Origin: Atherinomorus stipes | Taxonomy: Eukaryota > Chordata > Actinopteri > Atheriniformes > Atherinidae | NCBI GenBank assembly: GCA_023101725.1 | Contig: JALJCO010007852.1 | Span: 372,001 to 436,000, forward strand | Length of the DNA: 64,000 nt | Direction: 5' to 3' | Part shown: piece after piece, positions 1 through 11,867 of the stretch | Layout: each line of letters starts with the position of its first letter | How positions within the stretch are numbered: position 1 is the stretch's first letter | Notes under the pieces: model-generated | Seen by the model: the letters and a program-made list of their open reading frames with translations, nothing else | The model's database searches: none | What the model was told of the DNA's origin: nothing | Made by a program: the position numbers and the translations under genes

Positions 1-650
1 TTCCTTGTTCCAATTATTGGTTGCATGTAAGCTACACTGTTCATCATTCCTCCCAGTTTGTATACTGTAGCTCCATCTGCTACGTCGGACTATGCATCAG
101 TAAGTATTCTGCAAATGGACCAAATTGTGCACTTACATGAAGCAGAAAACAAATAAGTGCTCTGTATCTGTTTTTAGCATAAATGGAGCCGGATTTTTGA
201 AACAAGCGTCATTACGGTTAATTACATCAGTTGCTGATACACCGGAGCTTTAAGTTAAAAGTACGATTTATAGAGCATTCACTTTTTTCTCTACACTTTT
301 AACATTGTTGTCAGGTCTTAAACTGTTTGTCATCCAGATAACAAACATTAACTCAGTCTAAAAAATGTTTAAGGATTACATGATAAAATCCTATATTGAG
401 ACTGAAGATTGTTTGTAACCATCAAATGACAATGAATATTTTGTTTGCATCCTGTCGATTGTGATTGAGGACTTTTTTAGAAAATTATGATTCATAAAGC
501 TCCGTTTGGTAAAGCAAAACTGTTCAACAAAATAAAGCAATCAGATTTCCATTCTGCTTGCTTCGATGCTGGACAGGACAAGTAAAAAGGAAAAAAAAAA
601 AAGAAAATTATGATGTAGCCTACAGCTGTATATTGCACAGAAGTACTAGC
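1..650. other. AT-rich unique sequence, no gene seen
   Basis: No open frame, splice-bounded segment or recognisable repeat is visible. There is an A-rich run near 590-605 just before the first MITE. Confidence 0.5.
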
Positions 651-1122
651 TTAAAGGGGAAGTTCATTTTTGTTTAATGGACCCATTTTCTAGCATGAAA
701 TATAGTCATTTACTCACCCAGACAGTTTTGGTGTAACTTGAATTACTTCAGGAGAGAGGATTTACAGACTTTTACTTGTTATGGTGTCGCATAATAGTAA
801 CGTCATCAAAGTCGCCGCAGTAAAAATGTTTGTAAATAAGGATGAATCACCACAAAAAAGCTGCTTTGAGCTCATGGGGGTCCGACTAATGTTTCGTAAC
901 AAAACATTAGTGAAATGAAGGAGTTTGTGGCAGATAATGCCTTATTTAGAGGCTGTACGCGGTTGCCCCATCACTTCCATTATAATGGACATACACTGAC
1001 CTCGAGTGGATCTGATCTCCCAAAGGAATTCAAGTTACACCAAAACTGTCTGGGTGATTAAATGAACATATTTCATGCTAGAAAATAGGTCCAGAATGAA
1101 ATAAAACGAACTTCCCCTTTAA
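651..1122. mobile_element. TTAA-flanked foldback MITE (TTAAAGGGGAAGTTC family)
   Basis: The left end starts TTAAAGGGGAAGTTC and the right end finishes with its reverse complement, GAACTTCCCCTTTAA. The two arms stay complementary for about 100 bases, including a block that reads TAGCATGAAATAT on the left and its complement on the right, and the shared ACACCAAAACTGTCTGGGTG segment. TTAA sits at both outer edges (651-654 and 1119-1122), as expected for a TTAA target duplication. At 472 bp with no open frame this is a non-autonomous element. TTAA targets are known for piggyBac and Kolobok transposases; the sequence alone does not decide between them. Confidence 0.85.
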
Positions 1123-1362
1123 GTAAGAATGTGATTTACAGCGTGGCAACCTTTTGATTTTGTTCAGTTTGTGATATTTTGAAGGATTTCAGCCTATTCC
1201 TTTTCAGACATTTAATGGTGTATTTCTGTTTTGTCTGTTTGTTTTTTGTTTTTGTACTTTGTTTTTTTTAGCGTTCACAATATCTGAATAAGTTCAAATA
1301 AACTGAACTGAAACTGATTTCACCTCCTTAAGTTAGTATTGGTATTTAATAGTAGTAGAAAG

Positions 1363-1730
1363 TAGGGATGTAACAATGTCCGAAAAAAGATAATTCGTTA
1401 TATAAATCCAAACAATTAGTATTACTATTTCAGATTTTAATGATTGTAAAACCGTGATTATTGCACTTGCAGACGACAGATCAGAACTCACATTTTTTAA
1501 ATTATTTGTATTATTTATTATTTATCTACATTTGTATTTATTTTTTATATAAAAATAAAAAAATAATCAAAAATAGAAAAATTAAATTAATAAAAAAAAG
1601 AACGCACATATTTTTATCATTATTTTTATCATTTAGTTTTTGTTTTTATCTTTTACTTACAAAAAATAAAAAGAATAAAAGAATAAATTAAATTTATCTA
1701 AAAAAAAGAACTCACATACTGAAAATGTGC
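1363..1730 (+). mobile_element. hAT-like left end (TAGGGATGTAACAATG) with AT-rich interior, partial
   Basis: TAGGGATGTAAC at 1363 resembles the termini of the other TAGGGATG elements here. It runs into a strongly AT-rich stretch of TTTAT and AAAAAT blocks. No matching right end is seen, so this is a fragment or badly decayed. The small open frame inside is low-complexity and not credible as a gene. Confidence 0.4.
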
Positions 1731-1829
1731 ATACAACATAAGACAGCAGAATTGGGCCATACTGGAGTGAAACCATCAATCTGTACCAGCAGTGATTTTC
1801 CCAGTTATCTGTGAATGGAGGACAGTAAA

Positions 1830-2530
1830 ATCATCTTGTGTATGTGTGCATGTGTGACAGTGTGTCCCAGTCGTGAGGGGAAGGTGAGAGGGTCGTCCTG
1901 CTCTTTGTTTTATTGCGCTGCAGCCTGCAACTGAGCCAGACTTTTAATTGCTGCGGCGGCTGTGGGAGGGGCTGGTGGGGGGGCTGGCGGGGTGGCTCGT
2001 CACCCTGCTGCCGTGAGCTGAGAAGCTTGGAGTCAGGGCAGGTCCTGATCTCCTCCCCAGGGACCCTGGGCCCCACCAAACTGTCACCTCTACCTCCTGA
2101 CGCAGCACACCTGAGGCTCCCGGCGTTACAGCCACGCCTCCCCCCCCTGATCTCCCTCCCTCCCCTCCCCCCCTTGCCCCGCCAGCCCTCCTGACATTAT
2201 ACAGCTCACAACGTCTGTCTATACGCATCTGCTGATCAATAGGCTTGACTCGGAGGATATTGACGCTGGCATCGGCCTCATTGATCACATCCAGCCTGCA
2301 TGGTTGGGTTTTCAAAGATAATTGGGCTCGGGAACCTGCCTCCTTATGAGTGACAGTGGGCTGAAATGATAATCAACTGGATCCAGTCCAAGTACAATCC
2401 CAGCAGGTCTGGCTGGACTCGAGGCAGGCAGCAGGGTTTCCTATTTTTAAAAGGATTTTAGCTGAGCTGTTGCCTCCAACAGACGCTCAGACATCATAAA
2501 TACTGCATCTACAGCTATTGCACGGCATCA
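1830..2530. promoter_or_regulatory. candidate conserved non-coding block
   Basis: Unique, non-repetitive and GC-rich in its first part, then balanced with homeodomain-like TAAT/ATTA cores (GATAATCAA, TTGATCACATC). The texture differs sharply from the AT-rich transposon mosaic around it. Open frames on both strands are short and overlap each other, with no recognisable protein. Regulatory function is inferred from texture only; alignment to other fish genomes would decide it. Confidence 0.35.
1964..1992 (+). other. potential G-quadruplex
   Basis: Four G-runs (3, 4, 7 and 4 guanines) are separated by loops of 1, 5 and 5 bases, which satisfies the usual G3+N1-7 pattern on the plus strand. It lies inside the GC-rich part of the candidate regulatory block. 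Confidence 0.55.
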
Positions 2531-2664
2531 CATGACAACATGTGCAAGAATTACACCAATAATCAGTCTGACACTGAACGTGGAAAAATTAAAATTCTTC
2601 CGAGAACCAAGTTTATTGATTTAATGCTTAAAGCAGAAAACAGAAGTGCTACAACCACTGCATC

Positions 2665-2665
<1 letters not shown>

Positions 2666-2696
<31 letters not shown>
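2666..2696 (+). repeat. A31 homopolymer
   Basis: Thirty-one consecutive A. No retroposon body is recognised upstream, so it is listed as a simple repeat and not as a retroposon tail. Its length is liable to sequencing error. Confidence 0.9.
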
Positions 2697-2698
<2 letters not shown>

Positions 2699-2724
2699 TC
2701 TTCCCCCTGGACTGTCAGCGCCCT

Positions 2725-2900
2725 CTCAAATTAAGTGTCTGAGAGATGATGTAAGGCTTTAATAAAGGCCAGGCTGCTGATATTGATACTCATTATTATG
2801 TGGCCTGAGCTAACCCCATTATGTTCCCATTAGGGCTAATAACACATACAGCTAACTCATTTGTTTCATTTAGTCATTCTGCATATACAAAATTAAATGA
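2725..2900. promoter_or_regulatory. candidate conserved non-coding block
   Basis: Unique sequence with several ATTA/TAAT cores, balanced composition and no repeat signature, resembling vertebrate developmental enhancers in texture. Nothing coding is seen. Conservation is not tested. Confidence 0.3.
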
Positions 2901-3349
2901 CACTGAGTTGTAACGAAAGGAGACTGAATGGTTTCACTTGCTCTGTGCAAATTTTAAAGTCGTGACACATTCACAAAGATTTTTTAAGAGATGAGAATCA
3001 TCAGAATACCTAAAGCTATCTCCAGCGGATAATGAGCGCGATTATGAATATTTCATATATGAAGAATTAGATTTGTAGCGTATCTCTTTTCTCCCTCTGA
3101 CACACATTCTGCTGCTTTCCAGCAGGTAGCCACAACACAGCAGCACCAGAATAGCTTTGTGAGGCTGGTGAACTGGGTGAACGACAGCGAGCCCAGGGCA
3201 TAGGCCTACATATTCAGTGAGAACAGGACTCAACCTGCTTTTGGAGGATGAAGGCTGCTAAAAATAAGCCAGAGGAGCAAAAAATCACAGAGAGAGAGAG
3301 AGGGGGGGGGAAAAGACAGAGAGAAGAGGAACTGCCATCAGCAGGCTGG

Positions 3350-3700
3350 GCTGGGTTTTGCCCCTCGCTGATTTAAGCCAGAAAGCTCCCACATCTCCAC
3401 TGCTGCCCCCACTGCCCCTGCTGCCCCATCTCTGAGCCCAAACCCCCTGTGAGACACTGTGCCCCTGTGCTCAGGCTGTCAGGCCAGCACACCAGCTCGC
3501 TACCGAGAGGCATTATGCTAATGGGAGTGCCTCCTTCCCTCGCTCCCTCTCTCCACAGCCCTTCACTGCTCAGTGGATCGGCTTGCCTTAGGGCCCTGCT
3601 GCTTGTTTTGACAGAGCATCCCCTGATAGTTGGGATTAGTCCAGCTTGTTTGGCTAAACTAGGAGAAGGGGATCTTAGGCTACTTTGAGTTTTTGGAGCT
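3350..3700. promoter_or_regulatory. candidate conserved non-coding block, GC-rich
   Basis: CTGCCCC-rich stretch followed by GCATTATGCTAATGGGAG, which contains an octamer-like ATGCTAAT, then unique sequence. A pyrimidine tract ending CTCTCTCCACAG near 3546 resembles a splice acceptor, but the following frame has no recognisable product. A GA-dinucleotide and G9 run lies just upstream at about 3290-3310. Confidence 0.3.
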
Positions 3701-4239
3701 CCGCTGGAGCCAGATGCCTCCTGCTTTTATCCCCACCAGGAGAGGGCCTGCTCCCCCCAAGGCCTGCCTACAGCCATGGGCAGCCATAACCATCCAGGCA
3801 GAGTCAGGACCCATACGGCACACACATGCAGCACAGAGAAACACTCCTGCACATAAACACACACTCCTTATACCGTATCCAGAAGACAAAATATTCACAA
3901 TACATAAATAGTCATGTAACACCACGAGAAGAGAAGGCAGACAGCCCTCAACCCACAAGCGTCGAAAATACAGTTGTTACGAGTCTGAAACTAAAGATTC
4001 AAAACAACCATCTCAACATGAGGAAGAATTTCAGATTTTTCAATGAATTGAAATTTATTGGAAGGATAGTCCCCTGAGATGCAGCATCTTGTTTTTGAGG
4101 GGGGTCGTCAACACAGGCGAACAATTAATGTTTCATGTTTGATTCTATTCCAAGATCGAGGATGAAACACCAGGTTCCTGGCGCTTCCCAGGGAAACCTA
4201 CTTACTCCTTACACGAGGAAGTGCTGTTTTACGGCTACA

Positions 4240-4520
4240 TTCCTGCTCTACATTAATGGAGGCGTCAGGCTGCTATTCCTTTGAGAGAGGGTTGAACCTC
4301 TCTATTAAAGTGGCTGACCTGTGGTCGGCGGTTCAAACAGCCGGTATGCACATTAACGTCACATTCCCGGCGTTAGTGTCTGAAGAAGGAGGAAAGAGAA
4401 TAAATAAGAGGAGGTGGGGTGATCTCCCTTTCAGCAGCCGTCCCCAACAGGAGGCCTCTGCTATATTTTATTCACTAATGTCAGGTGGGCTCAGGCAGAC
4501 TCAGGGTCATCCTTAGACTG
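4240..4520. promoter_or_regulatory. candidate conserved non-coding block
   Basis: Unique sequence of balanced composition with an 86-codon open frame on the plus strand from 4256. The predicted peptide matches nothing I recognise and has no flanking splice sites, so a regulatory or neutral unique block is more likely than a gene. Confidence 0.25.
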
Positions 4521-4579
4521 GCCTGCTCCCCTTTTTTCATCAAGGTCAGCTGGATGAAAAATAGAGCTTTCCCCCGTTA

Positions 4580-4960
4580 GATCGACTACAAAACACTGCT
4601 GCTGAGGCAAAACGCACGGAGATTTAGGAGGAGAAAGAAAAGGTACGGAACGGAGACGACGGATGAAAAGGATGGAGAGGAGAGGAAAAGTACAAAGACG
4701 GGAAATATGAGCTCATGAACATGGACAATGAGGGAAATGCAAGATGGGAGCAAATTGGAAGTGGAACTGGAGTGGAAGAAGAGATAATAAAAAACAAGGA
4801 GAGCAGAGATGGAGAAGAAAAAAAGAAAAGCAAAACAGATAATAGGATGAGGGAGAGGGAGGACAACACAACCCATAACAAGGAAAAGGAGAAGAGGTGG
4901 AGGAGAGGAAAGAGGAGGAAGAAACTAAGAGAAAAAGAGGCGAGGGGGGGTCTCATGAGG
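4580..4960 (+). repeat. purine-rich (GGA/GAA) low-complexity tract
   Basis: Nearly all purine on the plus strand with irregular GGAGAGG and GAAAAAG motifs. Overlapping open frames on both strands are caused by this bias and are not genes. Such tracts can form triplex DNA in principle. Confidence 0.7.
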
Positions 4961-5417
4961 GCTGGGTCATGGAGGCCCAGGGGTGATGTCAGCCTATTAA
5001 ACTGATTTCACAGGTTCCCTTAACGAAGCCTCTGGCATGTTAAAGGGCAGGAAGCATCCTATTTCAGCCTTTTCTTCCACTCCCCTTTAAAGCCGAGCTA
5101 GTGTGGGACTTATCGACAGCTACTGACAAACAGGCATGAAGAAGGGCAGCTGCTGGGGCACTCCTCTTAGGACCCACAACACAAGGTGGTATTCAGCCAC
5201 GGACCTGCTGATCCTCAAAGCCCAGCCGAGCTCCATCCCCTCGCCTGGACAGAAACCTGATCCTGAATGTTGAGCAGTGCGCTTCAGCTGATGAGGGGTT
5301 ACTCCAGGCCGATAGCGCTGTTGATATTTTTGGAAGGAGTCCACCAGAGGAGGGTACTTTGTAATGTGTCTTCAAATCTGACAAACAAGCATGTGCAAGA
5401 TGACGGGTATGAAATAT

Positions 5418-6420
5418 CAGGTTTCCCACTCTTTTCTTGAAGTTATTTTCCTGGACTTTTCCAGCTGCTACAGTACGAGTCAAGGTATCACAACATAGAC
5501 GAATAAATTCCACCCCAAGCTTTTGGACAAGTGTTCTACAATTGTAGCTTATATGTTTTTTAACAACGAGGTGAAGAAGCCGAGACGAAGCACAGATGAA
5601 GCAGTGACGAAGCTGAGATGAAGCAGTGACAAACCCAAGACGAAGCAGGGACAAAGCCAAGACGAAGCAGTGACGAAGCAGAGACAAAGCCGAGACGATG
5701 CAAAGACGGAGCAGTGACAAAGCGGAGACAAAGCTGTGATGATGCAGAGACGAAAAGGAGATGAAGCAGTGACAAAGCCGAGACGAAGGACAAAGCAGTG
5801 ATGAAGCAGGGACGAAGCCGAGACAAAGCGGTGACAAAGCCTAGATGAAGCAGAGATGAAGCAGTGACGAAGCAGTGACAAAACCGAGACAAAGCAGAGA
5901 TGAAGCGGTAACGATGCAGTGACGAAGCAGTGACAAAGCTGAGACGAAGCAGAGATGAAGCAGTGACGAAGCAGTGACAAAGCCGAGACGAAGCAGAGAT
6001 GAAGCAGAGATGAAGCAGTGACGATGCAGTGACGAAGCAGTGACGAAGCAGTGACAAAGCCGAGACGAAGCAGAGATGAAGCAGAGATGAAGCAGTGACG
6101 AAGCAGTGACAAAACCGAGACAAAGCAGAGATGAAGCGGTAACGATGCAGTGACGAAGCAGTGACGAAGCAGTGACAAAGCTGAGACGAAGCAGAGATGA
6201 AGCAGTGACGAAGCAGTGACAAAACCGAGACAAAGCAGAGATGAAGCGGTAACAATGCAGAGACGAAGCTGCCACAAAGACAAGATGAAGCAGAGGGAGG
6301 AAAAATCAGTTTCCAGGACAACTCAAGGTTTTCCAGGACATTTTACTCTTTTTCTCATTTTTCATGACTGGAAAAATGTTCAACCGTTTTCCAAGTTTTC
6401 CAGGACGCATGGGAACCCTG
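5418..6420. mobile_element. hAT-like non-autonomous element carrying an 11-bp minisatellite
   Basis: The left terminus CAGGTTTCCCACTC (5418) pairs with the right terminus GGGAACCCTG (ending 6420); CAGGGTTCCCA is a widespread terminus in fish hAT elements. Both ends are rich in TTCCAGGAC/GTCCTGGAA motifs. The flanks (TGAAATAT left, AATATCTG right) share only AATAT, so no clean 8-bp duplication survives. The interior is mostly an 11-bp tandem array. The same right end follows the second array at 43890-44588. Confidence 0.7.
5566..6296 (+). repeat. 11-bp minisatellite (GCAGTGACGAA), about 65 copies
   Basis: Tandem units GCAGTGACGAA with variants GCAGTGACAAA, GCCGAGACGAA, GCAGAGATGAA and GCGGTAACGAT. 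Because 11 is not a multiple of 3, the minus strand reads open in all three frames and gives 144-253-codon frames with an 11-residue repeat. Those are translation artefacts of the array. It lies wholly inside the hAT-like element. Confidence 0.95.
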
Positions 6421-7826
6421 AATATCTGAAAACATGTCTGCTAAATTTATAGCAGCCTCTTTATAAACCTTTATCATTTTAGTGCAAACATAAAACAGTA
6501 CATTCAGATTTGTAAAAGGACACTTTGCACGATTAAAATAACAATTATTGTTTTCATAAAACCGGATTTGCATTTCTTTTGGTTTCACAAGTTGGTGCAT
6601 GTGCGTGTCAGTGTGTGTCGCGTGTACACAATCTGCTGAATCGTCGTGTCTGTTATTTGCAGCTGGCACTCTGTTGCCTTGCCATCAGTCCCTGCAGCAT
6701 ATGTTACCAGGTGTTCTCTCCCACCAAACGCAATCTTTCATCAAGGTAACCCAACTGCAGACAAATTAATTAGGAGAGTATCAATTCAACAGAGCCAGGC
6801 CCAGAAGTTGAAGGTGTGGCGTATCAAAGCAAAGACACAGATTTCTTGGCTCCTTTAAACTTGATTCCCCATGAAATTACCCCTTCCCATCCCTCAAACT
6901 CTGTCTAGCAGTTTTTACTTGATCCAAAAAAGTTCAGTCGATCAGAAATCTGCCAGCTTCTTTATTATAAGGTTCAACTGAGAATTTAAAATGACCAAAA
7001 TCAGTTAAACTGACTAAATCTGGTTCAAAACAATTAAAAGTGTTTAAAAATTTGCAGGAAATTAGACCTGTGATTACATTTCAGACTAACATTGCAGAAT
7101 TTCAACTTAAAAATAATTGATCTTGTGATTTTATTCCTTAAGTTGAGCAACTTACCTCCATTTATTTGCTCTTGTTTACTCTAAACAAACTGCCATGTGC
7201 ACATGAATATGCACGGCGTTCAGTTCAGCAAGCTGTTTTAGATGTAATTCCCAATGCAGTTTGCCGTGAAGCATCTTCCTGGCAGCTACTTCCCCAAATC
7301 TCTGAATGGAAGTGATTGGTGCGAAGATCGCTCAAGCTTTAAAGCCACAATAACCGCATTTACAGAAAATATGCAGTACAGCCCCAGGAGAAGATTTAGC
7401 ATCAGCTACGATGGTGTGTCTTAGTTCATCTCTAAAGTAGGCAGAGAACAACTGAAAAAGGTTCAAGTACAGATGCAGCTCACTCTCACCTGGAAACTTG
7501 TTTAAAAGTTAGTGATCACAAACTGTAAGCTATTAAGAAGTGGCCAAACTATGTGTGCACCAATCATGTTAAACTTTATTTAAATGGGACTGTATATTAA
7601 TGAAAATAATTTCTCTGTAAATATACCGGATTTAGCAAGATGCTACTTTCCATCCGTAGTCCCATCCTTCCCCCCTCCAAAAAAACAGCAATACATAATA
7701 CATTGCAATTACAATAAAAATAACAATAACCAAACGATTAAAAGCAAGAGTGTACAGTTAAATAATAAAGAAAATATGCATTAAAATGTCAGTATTAGGA
7801 ATACTTTTGAAATACAAACTCTTTGG
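6421..7826. other. unique sequence, nothing recognised
   Basis: AT-rich with scattered short open frames. No repeat termini, RNA gene or convincing exon seen. Confidence 0.45.
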
Positions 7827-8620
7827 CCCTGATTTTCAAAGAATCCAAATAAAGACCGCTAATTTCTTTGCCGCGCAGATAAATCGCATGCGTGGTCTCT
7901 TCAGCGAATGCGGGTGACTTACAAAGATTACACACGCGGTCTGTAACAGGTGCAAACAGCAGTATTTAGATGGGGATTTAGCGTGCGCTTTGCCATGGAA
8001 AGTTCAGAAGAGTGTGTGGTAAACGCAAAATGAGATTCGCCCGGATAGAGAGATATTAGTTCCAGAGATATAATATGAGGCAAATAAAAACCAGAATATA
8101 AGATAAATAATATAATAACTATAAAATAAAAACAATGCAGCAGGTTTCCCTGTGGGTCGTAAGAACAGGCCAGTTTATAAGGACATGGATAAGGGGACGC
8201 TGTTGAAGATGGCCTGATATCACGCATGCAGTGCACGTTCTTTAGCACAATGCCAAGTACTGGACCTGCGTAATTACCCCCACCCCACGCAAACTCAGTA
8301 GAAAATAGTATCAATTGTTTGTGCCATGTTACTGTTTATTTTCACAGAGTTTTCTGTGGGGTGGGGGCCAACTTCATGCAGGTCAGCAACCTCAGAGCAG
8401 GTTTAGTTACAAGAACTACCCTTCCCCATCAGTTTGCGTTCGATTGTTTGACGCAATCGTCTGTGACAGAGACAAATTTATGCCCCAGCAGATCTGATAC
8501 AAAACTGAGGTTTCTCATGTCTTTTATTCAAAGCTAGTATTAAAGCTAGCGTAACAGCTTTCCCCTCCCTTTCCCTTGTTTACCTTTTGTTGAAGTGCGC
8601 CCGGACACTTTAGTATAGTG
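7827..8620. repeat. dispersed repeat, partly shared with 52795-53290
   Basis: The opening, CCTGATTTTCAAAGAATCC followed by AATAAAGACCGCTAATTTC, resembles a common teleost MITE. Its distal part (ATGCCCCAGCAGATCTGATA, then CCCTTTCCCTTGTTTACC and GTGCGCCCGGACACTTTAGT) recurs in the same order at 52795-53290. Boundaries are approximate because no exact terminal inverted repeat was found. Confidence 0.55.
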
Positions 8621-8918
8621 TATAATTAAATTATTTATTTTTTATTTTTTTTTTTTTTTACAGCATTTCAGCAATGCCTGTCTTCTTTTTTTATTTTCAA
8701 TTTATTCTGAATTTCTGTGGGTATTTCATGTTTTCAACTTTTCACTAAGTTGCGTACTCAGCTGCTGCAGACGCTCTAATGACCACCAGATTTCCATCCT
8801 CTGTTTCTGTCTTGGAGACAGTGCAGTGGACTTCTGGTTTGGATATAAAGGACAGTTTGGGCTTTATCTGAACAGAAATAAAGATGGCTGCATTCACAGT
8901 GCGTACAGTAAAAGAACA

Positions 8919-8940
8919 ATGATGATGATGATGATGATGA
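8919..8940 (+). repeat. (ATG)n microsatellite
   Basis: Seven perfect ATG units and a partial one. It is read as histidine repeats on the minus strand in a spurious frame. Confidence 0.9.
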
Positions 8941-9421
8941 GAACAGGTGAGTTGGTACACCTGAGAATTCATGCAGAGAAGGTTTCTGGCAGCAGACCCA
9001 ACAAACAGTGGATTTTAAATGAAACAGGGCAGATCTGGACGACACCGCCATGTGCAGGACCGGACTTTGGTGTTTGTTGTGCTCTGATTAACAGGAGTTC
9101 CAGTGTTCTGCCAGATATTCAGTCAGAACATTCAGGACTGTTTACTGTTTTCAGGGGTTTCAGACTGGACTGGAACTGCCATCAGATTCAGCTATTTGGT
9201 ATATTTTATTCTTCTTGTAATAAATGTGCACATATTTTTGCTTGTTTTCATATTTTTGCTGATACTTCTGCTTAAACAAGATTTATTAAAAGATTTACAT
9301 CATCCTGCATGACATCTGTCTCGTACTTTCATAAATCCCAGAATATATCTATTTAACAGAGATGCATCCATATAGTTGAACCGTTCATATATTTAATCTC
9401 AGAATCAAAATATCCCAACAA

Positions 9422-9952
9422 TAAGCCTGTCATTAAAAACAATCTTATCCACTCCACAGAAGATTCGAGGCAAATCATTTATAACTTCAGACTATCTGTG
9501 TAAATGCCGTGTTAATAGAATAATGTTACAAATAAAAGTAACCTGCATTTCGTTGCATTTCAACTGTTGCTGCTGAGACACTTTACAAAGTTTTACATCC
9601 TGGATTTGGCAGCAGAGTGATGTCTTTGCTGCTACATGCATGAAGGAATTTGATTACACAAATATAAAGTCTAAAATATGGGCACGTCTAAAAGGCATGA
9701 GGATATGTCGGATTTTGAAGATGATTTTGAACTTTTTTCATCAAACTAACTGTCATCATGTCTCTATGAACCGATATACACTGACAAAGGTAGTAAGCTG
9801 GTAAGAAACTAGTTCCTCAATATGTAATGCAAAATTTTTTTTTACTTTTTAACACGAGTTTACTAGTTGAACACGGCATTTACACAGATAGGCTTGATGA
9901 TTTACCTTGGATCTTCTGTGGAGTGGATAAGATTGTTATTAATGACAGGCTA
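9422..9952. mobile_element. foldback TIR element (AGCCTGTCATTA ends)
   Basis: The left arm contains AGCCTGTCATTAAAAACAAT, then ATCCACTCCACAGAAGAT and GTAAATGCCGTGTT. The right arm repeats these as the reverse complement in the same order. Arms are about 90 bases. If the ends are GCCTGTC, the flanks are TAA (left) and TAG (right), compatible with a 3-bp TWA-like duplication as in PIF/Harbinger, but not exact. The interior has no transposase. Confidence 0.75.
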
Positions 9953-10415
9953 GCAGATTCCTACTGACTTCCACTAGCACTAGCATCAGCAACCTCCTGG
10001 AACTAGAATAACGGGATGAAATACATTGAAACTGTCTTCAGTGATAAGTAGTATTCTGGCTCACTTGTAAATGAGGCCCTTTGTCAAAAATTCTGAAATA
10101 CCCCTTTAACCTGAACTTTATTCATTGTTTGTCAGCTTGCCGGATGAATGTTGTTTACTTGTGTTCTTTCATTGTAATGACCTCACCTCTCGTGAGCTCA
10201 TCGGTAAGGACCTTTTCTGTGGCGTGTTTTCAGACTTGTTTTAACAAAGTTTACAGGTGGGAAACATGATCTCACAGCAATATGTGAAATGACCATAAAT
10301 AGCCAAGGGGTCTCAACACTTATACTTGCGTGGTCCCGGCACAGAACCTTGGGTATAAGGCCAATAGTCAATGGTGCAGCTATGTTGTGGTGTCTGCAAG
10401 ACTTCAAGTGCAGAT

Positions 10416-10840
10416 TAGGGGTGGGAGATATTTTATGTTGTGAAAAAAATAAAAAAAAAATTCCCAAAAAAAAAAATTTAAATTTTTTTTTTTTTTTATT
10501 AAAAAAAATTTTTTTGGGTGTGTTTTTTGTTTTTTTAATTTTTTTTTTTTAAAAAAAGTTAAGTTAGTTTTTTTTTTTGTTTGTTTTGTATAAATAAGGG
10601 TGGAATTTTTAATTTAAAGATATTTGTTTGGTGTGTGGAGAGATTTTTAAGAGATGTGGGAAAAATAAAAAAAAGGAATAGATATAATTTGGTGATATTT
10701 ATTTTTAGGGGGGGAAGAAAAAAAAAAAAGAGAGATAAAAAAAAAAAAAAATATAATTTTTTTTTATTTTTTATTTATTTTTATTGATAAAAAAAAAAAT
10801 AAAAAAAATTATTTAAATTTATTTTTACTCCCTCCCCAGT
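10416..10840 (+). repeat. hAT-like left end followed by low-complexity A/T run sequence
   Basis: TAGGGGTGGGAGATAT at 10416 resembles a hAT MITE terminus. It dissolves at once into runs of A and T with scattered G-runs, ending near ACTCCCTCCCC at about 10828. The composition is unlike both neighbours and unlike ordinary microsatellites. Either a decayed element or a consensus error in an element interior would explain it. Confidence 0.5.
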
Positions 10841-11867
10841 GCTGATGACACGTTTTTGCCATTTTTTGCCATGTTTTAACAACCAAAACGTTTTTCATGA
10901 TGATCTATGTAACAGAAACAAGCGCAGCTGCATAGATCAGTTATTAGAAAACATGGCTGCTTTTCAGCACATCTGACCAGACTGTGGCGCTGTGAGCCGA
11001 AACCGGACATGACGTCTGCCAGAGAGTCTTTGCAGCTTATTTTACATTGAAGTCAATGGCTTCATTGCGGTTTTTAAGTTCCTTTTTCAGTTTAACAGAT
11101 GAGCAGCAATGACAGTCTTCGAATTGTATTAACAGTTAATGGTTAAAAGCTCGAAAGTGCAGCGTTAGTTTATTTAGGTTTCCTACAGATTTAGAATTTT
11201 ATTTTGTAGAGGATAAAGAAGCAGGTCGGAGACAGACTCACCAGGACAAAGTAGGAGCCCGTCTGCTCGTCTCTCCTGTCTATCACATCTGTTTACTGGA
11301 GCTGCAGCCACCAACGTGTTGGGACTTCTTGCACAATGAAAATGCGATCATGTCCTCTGGTAGCTTCATCACATCGGTCATACAGCTACTGATCGACAGA
11401 CAGCTGCTGCTCGGTTATATGAGGATGTCTCCAGTCATCAGATCTCCTCCAGCTGCTTCCAAAGATGCATCCTCCCCTCCATCCTCATCCTTGCAAACAG
11501 GAACTATTCAAAACTCGACTGGAACCATGTAAGTTGTTATCTTCTCATTTTTTAAAAGGCTAATTATTTACCGCGGCTAGCTCGCGGCTGCCGTTAGCTG
11601 CGAGCTCGTTTCTCCCACGCCTGGCTCTATCAAACCGGTGCAGTTCCTTATCAGTTGTTGGTCTGCTTGTGTTGTTCCGGGTTGCTCCTTACAGTTCTGG
11701 TTCCCTCGGTGTGGTCTTGCAGGCTTTTAGCTGAACCAGTGGAGCTGAAGCTGGAGACAGACTGTAGGGAGCTGGCTGCAGGTCTACTCCGGTTCTAGCT
11801 TGTAAAATGTGATTTCCCCAAATTCCTCAGCATTATCACACTTTTCTGAACTGGCTGATGATCCCAC

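Noticed and set aside
3540..3560. Splice-acceptor-like CTCTCTCCACAG
   Set aside because: No open segment with a donor follows that gives a plausible exon.
5549..6321. Minus-strand open frames of 144-253 codons rich in Leu, Ser and Cys
   Set aside because: They are three-frame translations of the 11-bp minisatellite, with an 11-residue period and no independent coding signal.
8776..8972. Poly-histidine frame on the minus strand
   Set aside because: Caused by the (ATG)n microsatellite.
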